Source of the DNA: Euphorbia lathyris
Lineage: Eukaryota; Streptophyta; Magnoliopsida; Malpighiales; Euphorbiaceae
Direction of reading: 5' to 3'
NCBI RefSeq assembly: GCF_963576675.1
Contig: NC_088917.1
Location: 71,720,610 to 71,784,609 of the forward strand
Length of the DNA stretch: 64,000 nt
The position numbers and the translations under genes were made by a program. Under the pieces are notes generated by a model. It searched no databases and was not told where the DNA came from. It saw nothing but the letters and a program-made list of their open reading frames with translations. This document shows, piece after piece, positions 10,946-22,424 of the stretch (within the stretch, counting starts at the first letter, position 1; the number at the start of each line of letters is the position of its first letter).

Positions 10946-12962
10946 CTTTATTTATAATATTATCGAAAAATAATAATTATAAAATTATTTAATATAAAAA
11001 ATTGGCTTGAGGTCTTAATTCTTTGTACCGACAGAATATTAGAAATAGATTGATAAATTGGTTGCGGACAAAGTCATATTAATTCCATTTTAGATGTATT
11101 GCATCTCATTTTTGTTTTTTCAATAACACTAAAATGGCTTATGTTTGTTTGTTTCTTTTGATTTTTTATTTTTTTTAACACTTGTGAGGATACTGTTACA
11201 AGAATGTTCTGTCATGATTGAATATGACATTGTGGTAATTAAATCTAACTTTTTATTTTTATTTTTAGAGTGTTTTAATTTCCTAAAACTAGAATGTTTA
11301 TTAAATCTAGAATGTTTATAATTAAATCTAGAATGTTTATTAAATTTACTGATAATTTATTAAATTTACATTTTGTTAGATTTGTAATTTATGTATGGGC
11401 ATTACATCTATTTAGTTTTCCAAACTAAAACTTCAAAGTCAATTAGAATCCTAAGCAATCATAAAATCAGAAACTACGACTTTTTTTTAAATATAGATTG
11501 TAATAACTATGTGTTGGTTTAGCTTCAAAAAAAATAAAACTATGTGTTGGTTTAAAATGGTATTAGAAAAGATGGTCTGAAACTGTTCAACCGAATGATT
11601 TTTTTTATAAGACCTCAATTGATGATTTTTGTTTAGAATATGGATTCAATTAATGATCTTTGGTTACTTCAGGAACCTGATTGATGATTTTGATAGTTTA
11701 AAATTCTAATTGATTTTGAAATCTTAGTTTAGTTTAGGGACTAAAAGAATATTATACCTTTATTTATTTTATCAAGTACTCGTCGGTTGAAATAAAATTG
11801 GTATAGATAATTTATAAATGAAATTGGTAGATAATTTATGAAAAAATGAGTTAGGATTTAAAATTACATTATCCACATATACCTTACTCGTTACTATCCT
11901 TATACTTCACATTTCACCAAATGAAACAATGACTATAGAATTAGTTATTTATCTATTAGTATTAGCTTAATTATTCAAACAAAATTCTAAATTTTTAACT
12001 CTACATCCTACAATATTATTTCAAATTATAAACTGTAGATCTTAAAATATGTTGTTGTAAATGAACCAAGTCGTGATGACCAATTGTGTATTTAGCTCGA
12101 TAAAAGCTCGGTTGTATTCAGTTCAATTTATAAATAACTCAAGGTTGAACACGATAAAACTCGGCTAAAAAATTTATAAACAGACTTGATTATAGATTCA
12201 TAAACAAACTTATAAGCAAGCTCAATTATAATATTTATGAGAACCAATAGTTCGATTATTTTTTTAATGATAATATTTCTATAAAGGAGAAATATAAAAA
12301 CAACTTATTGTGTGAATTTTAGTTTTATAAATTTCAAAATGGTATAGTTTTGTGTTAAAAAAAATTCAAATCAATATAATTAATAATATAATTAATGAAT
12401 TGTTCATGAATGAAATTCATGAACTAAATTAACGAGTTGATCGCGAACAGCTCATGAGCAGAATGTTAAGCTCGAGCTCGAACTTGTTAATTTTCTACCG
12501 ACCTGAGAAAAAAACTTGACTCGACTCAGCTCAGCTCAGCTCAATTACAACCCTAATTGCACACTAATAAAAAAAATATATCCAAGAAGCGGTCACCGAA
12601 AAACACCGAAAAATGATAAAACTCCGTATAAAATTTAAATTCTAAACATATCAATTTAGCACTAAAAAAACAACGAAAACTTCACAAATACTGTAAATTC
12701 TAAGAATTCAATTTAACACCTAAAAACCATATAAAAAAAACCACCACAAACATCCTCTATCAAAAAAAATCATGGATCACTACACTAAAAAGAAGTGTAA
12801 TAAAATATGTATCAAAATGGTAAACTATAAATCCTAAATTGCAGCTTCTAATTAAAATTTATTTTGTAAATTATTATCCATAGGCTTAGGTACTTACATA
12901 TATAAAACCATGATCACCAGAATCAAATGAAACAGAAGATGATTGCAAATTTCTGTAAAATG
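10946..12962. other. Intergenic DNA downstream of glutamine synthetase
   Basis: About 2 kb of AT-rich DNA without a gene. The stretch 12060-12560 is rich in GAGCTCG, AAGCTCG and CTCAGCTCAGCTCAG motifs in both orientations, as in a degraded plant repeat, but I could not place its ends. The bases just below 12963 should be the 3' UTR of the glutamine synthetase gene. Confidence 0.45.
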
Positions 12963-15900
12963 TTACTGTTGGCAGAGGATTGTTGTCTCAGCAATCATGG
13001 AAGTTACAATGTAAGGATCCATATTAGAAGCAGGTCTTCTGTCCTCAAAATAACCTTTACTGGCTTTCTCTGTCTCCCTTCCAACCCTAACCGACACTCC
13101 CCGATTCGCCACAGCCTGTTCAAACACACCCAATAAATAAATCGGGATCATAATAGAATTTTTCGACTACGAATTTGTCTAATAACGGCCAAATGGGAAA
13201 TCATGAGAGAAAAAAGAGGTAGTGGGATTAAATCCACAAATTTCTCACCCAAAATGGCTAAATGTTAGGGCGGGACAGGGACGCGGATTGGAAAATATTA
13301 GGGGAATGATACCTCTGTCCCCTAATATTTTAAGGAATCTTTATTCCCTATCGCGTAGCTATATGAATTGGAAAAGGAATTTCTATTTATTTCCATTAGG
13401 GTTGCAAATGGAGCGGGTAGGATGGGAACATTTCTCATATCCCCGTCCCCGATGATGAAATGTGGAGAAAAAAAGACATAGTAATGTTATATGATAATTT
13501 TAAGAATTCCCACGAGGAAATGGTAGGCGGGTGAGGATCCTCGTGGAGTGGGAGAGAGGTCCCCGTTTCCGTTTCATCCCTACCTTTAGAGATTTTTTCC
13601 CCATCCACATCACATCGGGAAACTAAATGACATCCCCGCCTCAGTTGCAACCTTAATCTCCATTATGCGGGATATTTTTCCTTTTTACTTTTTTTCTTTA
13701 AATATTAATAAACAATGTTATAATAAGAGTTAATTAAGTATAAAAAAATTAATATTAGTAAAATTTAAGAATATATAAATTTATGTAATTTTGAGGAATC
13801 TCGTAGGATTGGAAGGGCATTCCTTATTTTTATCCCGTTTCAGTTTTAGGAATAAAAAATTCCTCATCTTGTACAAGTAGGGAATTTTTTCGGGGATTCT
13901 ACATTCCCGTTATGCCGGTTCCCCCTAGGGGACCGGGGAGAATCTATGCAATTGACACCATTATTTCCCAAGCAAATATAAATGAAAGGAAGTAAGGTTA
14001 CCCAAGAGAAGGAATTGATGTCGGCAGTTTCGTGACGTCCAGTCAAACGTCGCTCGTTCCCTTCTCCATATGCAACAATATGTTCCTTATGTTTTGATCC
14101 TAGCTTTTCTATTGCTTCTTTTATCACTTCATACCCTCCTTCGCTTCTCATCGATTTCGTGCTACAAAACAATACAAAAACCAAAATTCATTGCAATTTC
14201 AACTCAAAAAACAAAGGTAATGTCTATCGCAGAGGCGGAGACAAGGAGCACAGGGTGTCGTCACATCTCCGAGAGGGTAGGTGTTCATCCCTAGCTTGTA
14301 TTCACCCAATCATAGGGCCAGAACAAACTTCTCGGAGGTTAATGGACGAAAACATGTTAAAAACTACAAATTTTTGTTTGTACTAAGCATCAACAATGGA
14401 TATTTTGGTCGTAGATTCCATCGTTATACGAAGTTAATTATGAATTCTGAATAGATTGAAATTAACGTCAGAAGTTTCCGTCGCTAATTCTATTTATTTC
14501 CCTCCCATTCGAGGGAGGCCAATATTTTGGTCGTAAATTCCGTCACTGGTCTATTGTGTAGATCAGCGGCGGAACCAAGGGATCATCCGGAGTCAATCGA
14601 CTTCAAACCATTGATGACACCCTTACGAGGTGGTAAGCCAAACAAGACTCCATCTCGGAAGGAGTTACTTTAACATCTCTAGACATTTAGTTCAACATCC
14701 CAACTCATGGCCATGACTGATTCAACGCTCCGAGGAAGTTGTTCTGAATCCGCTCTTTGTGCGTGTCAGATCCAGAATTCACTTTCTTTATATATATATA
14801 TATATATATATTAGCCTAAAAACTTAAAGCTCCATAGACCGGCTAAATTTTGGTTTATAGTGACCAGTTGGTGCTCAAACCCTCACCCGACCCCTACCGG
14901 ACCCCTCTATATCCATCCGTTCGATGCAAATAATGTACGGAAATTACCTATAATTAGTGTGAGCTCCAGCTCCGTTCCAGTCGCCCTGTTTATGAGCCTT
15001 AATCAATCAAGTTAAGATGCAGAAACAAGTAAATGAAGAATCTTCATTCATTACAAATTAGCAGAATTAGCTAAAACAAAGTTCAACAAACCAAACCTGA
15101 ACAGGTTTCGGGTCAAATGTTAGGACCGCTCCAGCAATCTCCGTAATCCTCTGCCATTGCAACAGATAAATCACACAATGAGGTTCATCAGAATTTCTAC
15201 TATACTCTCGAGGTAATAATACTCGAGGCCACTCAAAAGAGAGATAACATCTCCTAAATGTGTACAAGTTACATCAATTGATCGGTTCCGAAAATATTAT
15301 AGAAGAACAAATAAAGAAAAATTAAGTACCTCAAGAATATATCGAGCAACCCACACCTCGTCTCCCGCGGAGATCCCAACTACAGGCCCAACTTGAAACT
15401 CCCACTACATCACAAAATTTAACTACTTAACAACAACCCATATAACTATGTTGCACGGAAGCTCTTCTTTAATATCGGTTCTTGTTTTGTGTACATTTTT
15501 GTGCAACATGGACCCGTAATTAAGAAGAAAAAGAGCATGTTATTGAGTGAGTTACCTGGGCAGGCATAACTTCAGCATTGATGCCAGAAATGTTAATGCC
15601 AGCATAAAGACATGCCTTATAATGAGCATCAACGATCTCCCGGCCGTACGCTTTATCAGCACCAACTCCACAGTAATAAGGACCCTGTTTTTTTCACCAT
15701 TCACAATTATTGTCTCTTTTTTATTGATTCGGCGTGACTCGTCTCGAGTTAACACGTTTAGGATATGACCTCTAAAATTGAAACTCAACTAGAGAGTATG
15801 TACCTGAGGTCCGGGATAACCACCGGAAGGCCATCCAAATGGCCATTTGACTTCTTTTTTCAATAAAGTGTACTCTTGTTCTATCCCATACCTTCATTTT

Positions 15901-18663
15901 TTTTACGAGAGAATCAAACATTTTACATTCAGTGAAAACACAGAGAATCAAACAGTAGTGTTCACTTGGACCCTGAATGATCAAATACTGTTAGATCTAT
16001 GTCTTAGGATGCGTTCAATCTCCACCATAGGATTTTAATAAGCTTAGATTTAACGGTGAATTGGTCATTCAGGATCCAGTGGAGAATCAAATCATAAGAA
16101 CAAAAATTCCATCAAACAATTTACCAGGGTTCCTCAGCAACAACATCTGGATGACTGAAAATCTTAGCAGCATTATACCTAGTGTTTGATGGAATTGGCT
16201 CTCCACTTGATGTATATGCATCACACATCACCTATAATTCATAAATATATTCATTGTTGAAGTTAATTAATTAATAATAAAAGGAAAATTACATTAGTAA
16301 GTAAATAAAGAAATAAAGGTACAAGGTCCTAACTTCTTGAGGAAGTGAAGCTAATACTCCTAACATTTAAAAAAAAAAATACTCTCCATGTTTTTAATAT
16401 GGTACAACTTTGGATTAAGATATCGGTGGAATAAGCTTTTGATTGCTTAGAGTGCAAAAACTAAACTTAGCGCTCCACCGGGATTCGATTCCTGCTACTG
16501 TCATTAGAGTTCCCATAAGTAAACCAATATATAAGACCTCTCTTAAGCTTTCCCTGGAAAAATAATGCACAATGTTTCATCTAGTGAGCAGTATTGGGCA
16601 AATAATGGATGATTCCCGGTGGATGAGGTTTGTGGACACCCCTGTGCAGGGGTGGATACAAAGGGGTCTGGCCCCTGTCTCCACAAAATTTGAAGTTGTG
16701 GTGGTTTTGATCCCCTTTGTCTCAAAGAAATTTTGATGGGGTGTTGGATTCACACCCAAAAATTGGCTCAGGTCCTGTTCAGCCCTCTATAAATCCAAAA
16801 TTCTAATTCTGTTGGCCTCCTAGACTTTTTAAATTCAAATTTCTATTTTTTTTTTTTTTGCCAGTGTTTGGCCTCTTTAAATCCAAATTTCTAAAATTTT
16901 TTTATCAGTTAGACCTTATTCAATCCAAATTTCTAAATTTTTTACCTATTAGACCCTCCTAAATCCGACTTTTTCAGGGTCTAATCCGACTTTTTCTATT
17001 AGACATAATTTTTTTACAATCTTAAACACAATCTAAGAAGTTTTAAGTTTTACTTCAAATTTGGTTCTTGACCACTCGGATTATAAGGGGTTAGAGCATC
17101 TCCAAGGGACTCTTAGTGAGCTCTCTAAAAATAATATAAATAATTGACTCTTAGTGATTTAAGAGTGGCTAAGATATATCATCTCCAACAATGCTCCTTA
17201 TATTCACTCCTTATTTATTATTTTATTATTATTAAGATTATTTTTTATTGTTACATTACCAATAGTGTGAGAATAGAGACATATCAATAATAAATTATTA
17301 ATAAAAATTGAAGTTAGGAGACACTAAGGGTCTGCTTGGATGGGGTTAGAGGAGGTTTATTAAAGGGAGGTTATTTTCCTAACCCTGCTTGGGAAGGAGT
17401 TTAAATGGAGGTTATTTTTCTAACCTTGTCTAACCTTACTTGGCTAGGAGTTTAAGTTTAAATGAAGGTTAAATGAGGGTTAAACGGAGGTTCAAAAACC
17501 TTGAAATAACCTCAATTTCAGTCCCACCAAATTGGTGGGATCTGGAGGTTCTATAAATAATCTCCCCTCCCCTCCCTTCCCTTTCCTTTCCCTTCCCTTC
17601 CCTTCCCTTCCCTTCCCTTCTCTTAATGAACCTTGTGAAACCTTCATCCAAGCAAACCCTAAGAGGTGGAGAGATGCTCTCTATTAATAGAGAGAGAGAG
17701 AGGATAGAGAGGCTCTTAGTGATTTGAGGAGCCACTAAGAGCCTGTTGGAGATGAATTTTTGACCGTTGAAGATGCTCTTACGGTTCCAAAATATCAAAT
17801 TGGTTCGAAGGGGTTACCGTTGTAGTTGGTTCGAAGGGGTTACCGTTGTAGTTTTTAGACAATTTAAGGAGCCGGGATGTATTAGGCCATTTCAAATCGC
17901 AAATCTTGAAAACAAAAGTTTTTCCCTTTCTTATAATAAGGAAAGGGATCAAGACTTTTAGAAAAAAGTTAGTGACAAATTTCAAAATTATCCCTACAAA
18001 TAAAGAGAAAGTGACTTACCAGGATATTCTTGCCTCTTCTAAATGGGTCCCTGAACACAGCTTGAGGGCTATTGTAAAGACACCAAAACAACACATTAAA
18101 ACACAACTTTGACAGATGCCAAAACAAAAAATACACACAGAATCAACACAAATTAAGTTGCATTACCATAATATCACTTCACTGTCCTCTCCAGGAGCTT
18201 GCCCTGTGCTTGAACCGTCATAGCTCCATTTTGGCAGCTTTTCTGGATCACTGATATCTTCATTTAAAGTCTGTTTTTTTTTTTCAATCTCTCAATCAAT
18301 AATTTTAATTACATTTCACAATTCCAAAATCAATAATTTCAAGTGAAAATTACCCTGGCCTTGCTTCGCATGTCCAACCCAGATCCACCGATCCTAAAAA
18401 ATAGAAAAATCAACCTAAAAATCAAACCTTTTTCCCTTTTTCCTTTTTTCCATAAAGATCAAAACTTTTTGAATCATTATTCAAAATCAATCTAACCCAG
18501 TTGAAAAAAACATGAAATAAAGACATGATAAAATCAGGATTATAAAATAGCAACATGGGCAAGATCAGAAAATGAAAGAAGATTGATACCATATATATTC
18601 AGCAATGATTTTTTCTGTTGTATCAGAGAGGTCCAAGTTGATAAAATCTGATAAAAGAGACAT
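12963..18663 (-). CDS. GLN1: Cytosolic glutamine synthetase (GS1), 12 coding exons, 356 aa
   Basis: Catalyses ATP + glutamate + NH3 to glutamine in the cytosol, for ammonium assimilation and remobilisation. Coding exons on the minus strand: 18590-18663, 18354-18393, 18167-18270, 18020-18068, 16125-16231, 15804-15891, 15556-15684, 15330-15404, 15097-15150, 14948-14985, 14002-14161 and 12963-13115. All borders are GT-AG, phases agree, and the total is 1071 nt or 356 aa, the usual GS1 length. There is no plastid transit peptide and no C-terminal extension, so it is GS1 and not GS2. Visible motifs: EQEY at 129-132 (metal-binding Glu), [10 protein letters not shown] at 244-253 and [11 protein letters not shown] at 288-298. 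After Trp306 comes Ala where most plant GS1 proteins have Gly, and the C-terminus ends TILCQQ. The frame is open throughout and looks functional. Intron 4 (16232-18019) and introns 10-11 hold inserted repeats. Confidence 0.95.
13116..14001. other. GS1 intron 11 with a G/C-run repeat
   Basis: 886-bp intron. Its middle (about 13238-13960) is rich in short GGGGA and CCCCG runs (for example CCCCGTCCCCGATGATG near 13442), unlike the AT-rich surroundings. It looks like an old transposon fragment. No terminal repeats were resolved. Confidence 0.45.
14162..14947. other. GS1 intron 10 with repeat material
   Basis: 786-bp intron. The phrase ATATTTTGGTCGTA occurs twice (about 14400 and 14522), and a TA dinucleotide run lies near 14789-14810. 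No coding sequence beyond the flanking exons. Confidence 0.45.
17094..17778. mobile_element. MITE with GAGCATCTCCAA ends in GS1 intron 4 (PIF/Harbinger-like)
   Basis: The left end GAGCATCTCCAAG (17094) pairs with GAAGATGCTC (ending 17778); subterminal CTCTTAGTGATTT and AGCCACTAAGAGCC also mirror. Direct TTA flanks lie at 17091-17093 and 17779-17781, the 3-bp duplication of PIF/Harbinger elements. A second MITE sits inside it. Confidence 0.75.
17328..17659. mobile_element. Tourist-like MITE nested in the intron-4 MITE
   Basis: Ends GGGTCTGCTTGGATG and CATCCAAGCAAACCC are near-perfect inverses. TAA flanks on both sides (17325-17327 and 17660-17662). The interior has repeated GGAGGTTA and TTTAA phrases and a pure pyrimidine tract of CCCTT units at about 17562-17622. 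No ORF. Confidence 0.78.
17800..17851 (+). repeat. Perfect 26-bp tandem duplication in GS1 intron 4
   Basis: The unit TTGGTTCGAAGGGGTTACCG plus six further bases occurs twice back to back (17800-17825 and 17826-17851) without a mismatch. Confidence 0.85.
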
Positions 18664-19090
18664 CTTTGGAAACAAGTAACAAAACCAGAAAGGCTTTTTC
18701 TTTTTCTTTTTATTATTATTATTATAATGTGAAGGTGAAGAAGAAGGGAGAAAATAAATAGAAGTGAAAATATGAGGAAGGGATTATTATCATTTTAGAA
18801 AGAGGAATTAGAAGTGCAATGAATGAGGGAAACTAGAAGAGAATGGAAAAAATGAATTCACTGAAAAGATTCCTTTATTTATGAATATAAGACGATATAG
18901 ATGATGACTTGTAAAAGAATAAGAGATGTTAACAATATAACCGATATTTGTTCCTATATTTTATGTTGATATAGTGGTTAAGATATGCCACCGATTATAA
19001 TTTTGATTTACTTTTAGGGGATAAATGAAACTTTATAAGAATAAAATTATTATTTGAGATAAGCTCCAAGTATATTCCATTGTTATCTAA
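18664..19090 (-). promoter_or_regulatory. Promoter and 5' UTR region of GS1
   Basis: DNA upstream of the GS1 start. The transcript leader probably includes the TAATAATAATAATAA and pyrimidine-rich stretch at 18691-18740. An A/T-rich TATA-like stretch (ATTCATAAATAAAG on the minus strand) lies near 18870-18890. Positions of the cap site and TATA box are guesses. Confidence 0.35.
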
Positions 19091-20263
19091 GGGTCTGTTT
19101 GGTTCAGCTGTTAACTAATAGCTGTTGCGATTGCTGTTAGCTGTTTGCGGTTGCAGTTGCAGTAAGCTGTTAGCTGTTGATGTTAGCTGTTTATTATTAC
19201 CTGTTTAATTATTAGTGTTTGGTAAAATTATATTGAACTATTGTTGTTCGGATTTAAAATGTCTAAAATGGACATGTTTTAAATTAATCAATGATAAAAT
19301 TATAAAAGGAAAAATATGAAAAAAAAAATGATCATAACGTTTACAACTATGAATGATTTTATTCTTAATGTCTTAAATAGTGCAATTTTACTCATAATGC
19401 TGGCAGCTAAGAGCAGTTTTACTCCTAACATTGTCTGATCGATTTCAGATATTATTAAAAAACATAGATATTTTATTTCTTATTCTAAACCAATTGCACG
19501 TACCAGTAGTTCTAAAAAAGAGATTTCATAGTTTTTTATGATTTAATAATAAAATTATAAATTAATTATAAATTTGATGAAATATTTGATTTTTTTTTGT
19601 CAAACTCGTACAAAAGACAATATTTTTTTTATTTTCTTAAAATAAAATTTCACGTCTAATCATATGTTTGTAATTTGTTTACTAACGATGATAAAATGGT
19701 GCACATGTAAAGTGTAGATGACAATATGCATGACCAAGAAGACAGTTTGATAAATTATTTCTCAAATTGACCCAACTTGTCAATGTTATGGGTAAAATTG
19801 TTTTTGGCTACCAAAATTATGGGTATAATTGCACCATTTTAGATGTTAAAGGTAAAATTGCTCGTAGCTATAAATGTTGGGGTGTATTTTTGCACTTTAT
19901 CCTATTATAAAATAAAAAACATGTTACACAAATTAATAAAAATAATCTATATAAAAAATAAAAAATTTATTAACGCAACAAAACTTTGTTCTTCCGGTAA
20001 TTATGTTGTAGAAATATAAATAATGTTAAAGAATAAACATATTTTGTGGAAATAAGAAGGATAATTTTGTCAATAACAGCTAACTACAAACAACTGTTTA
20101 TGAAAAGCTCCAAATAGAAGCTTTTCGTGAAACGCTCCAAAACGCTGCAGTTTTTAGAGAAAATGTTAAACGATGCGGTTATATAAACCTAACCAAACAC
20201 TATATTTCCTGCGGTTTGGAGTGAAACGCTAAACGCTCCTCCGAAAAGCTGAAACAAACACCC
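19091..20263. mobile_element. Non-autonomous DNA transposon, about 1.17 kb
   Basis: Left end GGGTCTGTTTGGTTCAGCT and right end AGCTGAAACAAACACCC are imperfect inverses. TCTAA stands on both sides (19086-19090 and 20264-20268), which may be a target duplication or part of one; the superfamily (hAT or PIF/Harbinger) is therefore open. The left part is built of AGCTGTTAGCTGTT-type repeats. The right part (19905-20200) is related to the centre of the MULE-type element at 2132-2873. No transposase ORF. Confidence 0.65.
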
Positions 20264-21010
20264 TCTAAGTATAAGTTTTATCAATTTTACTCTTAATTTA
20301 CAAGCTAATTGTGTTATTATTAACGGAGTACATTACATAATCATAAATCTCGTGTTCCGTATCATATCAAAAACATGTGTATGCACAAGATTTTTTTAAT
20401 ATTTTTCTTCACTTGTATACTATATATTTAATTTGTTACTAATAAGTGATAACACGAGACACGTCTGGAATGGAGAATGACATTCATAACTGCATAAAAT
20501 ATATTTTATAGTTTGGTAATGTGGTTGAATCCTATAGGTCTCTGAGCAAGCCTGTAATAAGATGGAAGTAGGGTCAAATGGGGGGAGGCTAGAATTCAGC
20601 AAGTCCATTCTGATGCCTAAGTGAGTTTTCAAGGATGATATAAAGATGAGCACAGTAGTAAATCAAAACCAGAGAATATAAGCTTAATGAATGTGTGTCT
20701 TGGAGAGGTGTCGTACTCTATTTATAGTATGATTCGAACAAAATGAGGTGTTTATAGACTTTGGAGCATGTTGTGTTATGTGTTGCCTGTTAATAGGCAG
20801 ATGTGAACGTCCCGACCTTTAACTAGAAAAGTCCATTTTTACACATCAATGAGTAGTCTTTTAAAACAATACAGTGTGTTTGTGCTGAGATGGACTCATA
20901 CCTATTCATTATCCTAATGGTGTGATAGATATCCAGACTTGTACACATCACAGCGTACAACACAACTATCTATGGTTTTAGCATGGGGAGTATTTCTCAT
21001 GTGTGCAATC

Positions 21011-22362
21011 TGTTGAAACACCTTTCCACATAATTTTGATTTGACAAAATTGTTTAAGTATAATTGAAATACATATTCTAAACACACTAAGTTTAAATGC
21101 TTTGATTTATTCTACTAATGTGTTTGTTCAATGTTGAGTTAAATTGTTTATAAGACACAAGAATTAAAAGGCCCAAGCCCAATACAAGTGTCAAAGCCCA
21201 AGTCAAACAGTTCTAATACAACTCGGCCCGCGTTAGTCAAAACGATGTCGCTGTGTACAAAACGCAACTCAGCAATCGAAGGATCTGGAAGACCTTCGGG
21301 AACAACTTCAAGATGAAGCTGCTGAGTAGATTCGACAAACGTACAAGACAGCAGCTGGCTAAGAAAAACTTCCAGACAAAGTATTTCCACTTTGGGTAAA
21401 GTTCAGACGACATAGTATGCTGTCAAGTTGACTTTACCATAAATAGTGAGACACTCTGCCGAGCTGACCGAAAGCTGACCTTGGATAGAAGATACACAAA
21501 TCTGATTGGCCGAGAGCTCTGAGCAAGTCAGGATGACAACGACAGGAATCCGTTTCCCTCTAACGGTTATTTCGAAATTCGAAATGACCGATGCCCAGAC
21601 GTCTCTATAAATAGAGTGTCATCAGAAGCTTCAACTTACAGAACTTGATCAAGCCATTACGCTGACCAAATCTCTACACAAAGTTCTGCAAGCAAAAAGC
21701 AAAGCAACCTTACACTACATTCAATATCTTTTGTGTAAAAGTCTAGAGTGATTATTCAATCATCTAAGGTGTCTTAGCAAATCATTGTTTAGGACAAACA
21801 CTTATCATTTCTAGAGATTAGAAATGAGAGGCTGAGTACTCGGTTATAGTACGCAGCGAGAGATTAGGATTGAGTAGAGGTATAGAGGAAGGTACTCTTG
21901 TTATACTCAGTTGCTAAGATTGTAAAAGGTTTGAGGCTCTACCTTTAAAGAGCTCAGTAGAGGATTCGAAATCTCGGAACGTGTTCCGGGGACAGGACGT
22001 AGGCTTAGAAGAAGCCGAACCTAGATAAATCTGCTGAGTAACGTATTTCTTACCTTAAACTCCTTATATATATTGCTTGCTTAAATAACCAAAAACTGAC
22101 CAAGTAAAGAGGTCAAGTTGAGTTGTGCGCATCGAACATCTGAGCTCAGGAATAGACTTTGAGTGCTATCTCGTGACTCAAGTCAAGAAACTGACCTAGT
22201 CACCAGTTGACTAAGCCAGTATCTTACTGATCACTCAGCGCCGCTGTTAAAACCTTTTCTCTTAAGAAAAGAAGTTTGCCCAAACTTAGCAAAAAGTTTA
22301 AATAGTTCCTAACCCCCCCCCCCCCCTTGGAACTATACTTGCAACGTTATAAGGGACCAACA
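21011..22362 (+). repeat. 5' LTR of the Sirevirus
   Basis: 1352 bp, TGTTGAAACA…GGGACCAACA. Promoter box TATAAATAG at 21606-21614. It contains a near-palindrome GGAACGTGTTCC near 21978 and a C run of about 15 near 22313-22326. ORFs inside it (for example on the minus strand 21148-21390) are chance frames. Confidence 0.93.
21606..21614 (+). promoter_or_regulatory. TATA box of the Sirevirus 5' LTR
   Basis: TATAAATAG within TCTCTATAAATAGAGTG; the same box occurs in the 3' LTR at about 31777. It likely drives the genomic transcript. Confidence 0.75.
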
Positions 22363-22364
22363 AG

Positions 22365-22376
22365 TGGTATCAGAGC
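22365..22376 (+). promoter_or_regulatory. Primer-binding site, tRNA-Met type
   Basis: TGGTATCAGAGC, two bases after the LTR end, complementary to the 3' end of initiator tRNA-Met as in most plant copia elements. Confidence 0.9.
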
Positions 22377-22424
22377 TTAAAAGCTCACTGCAAAAGGTCT
22401 AACAACCTTGAGCTGATCCCTACC

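Noticed and set aside
14425..14436. A loxP-like half site (TATACGAAGTTA) in a GS1 intron
   Set aside because: Only one half is present, with no 8-bp spacer and inverted partner. A 12-base chance match in a plant intron is the simple explanation.
21148..21390. Minus-strand 80-codon ORF in both Sirevirus LTRs
   Set aside because: It is a chance frame in an LTR; its conservation in the second LTR comes from the LTRs being copies.
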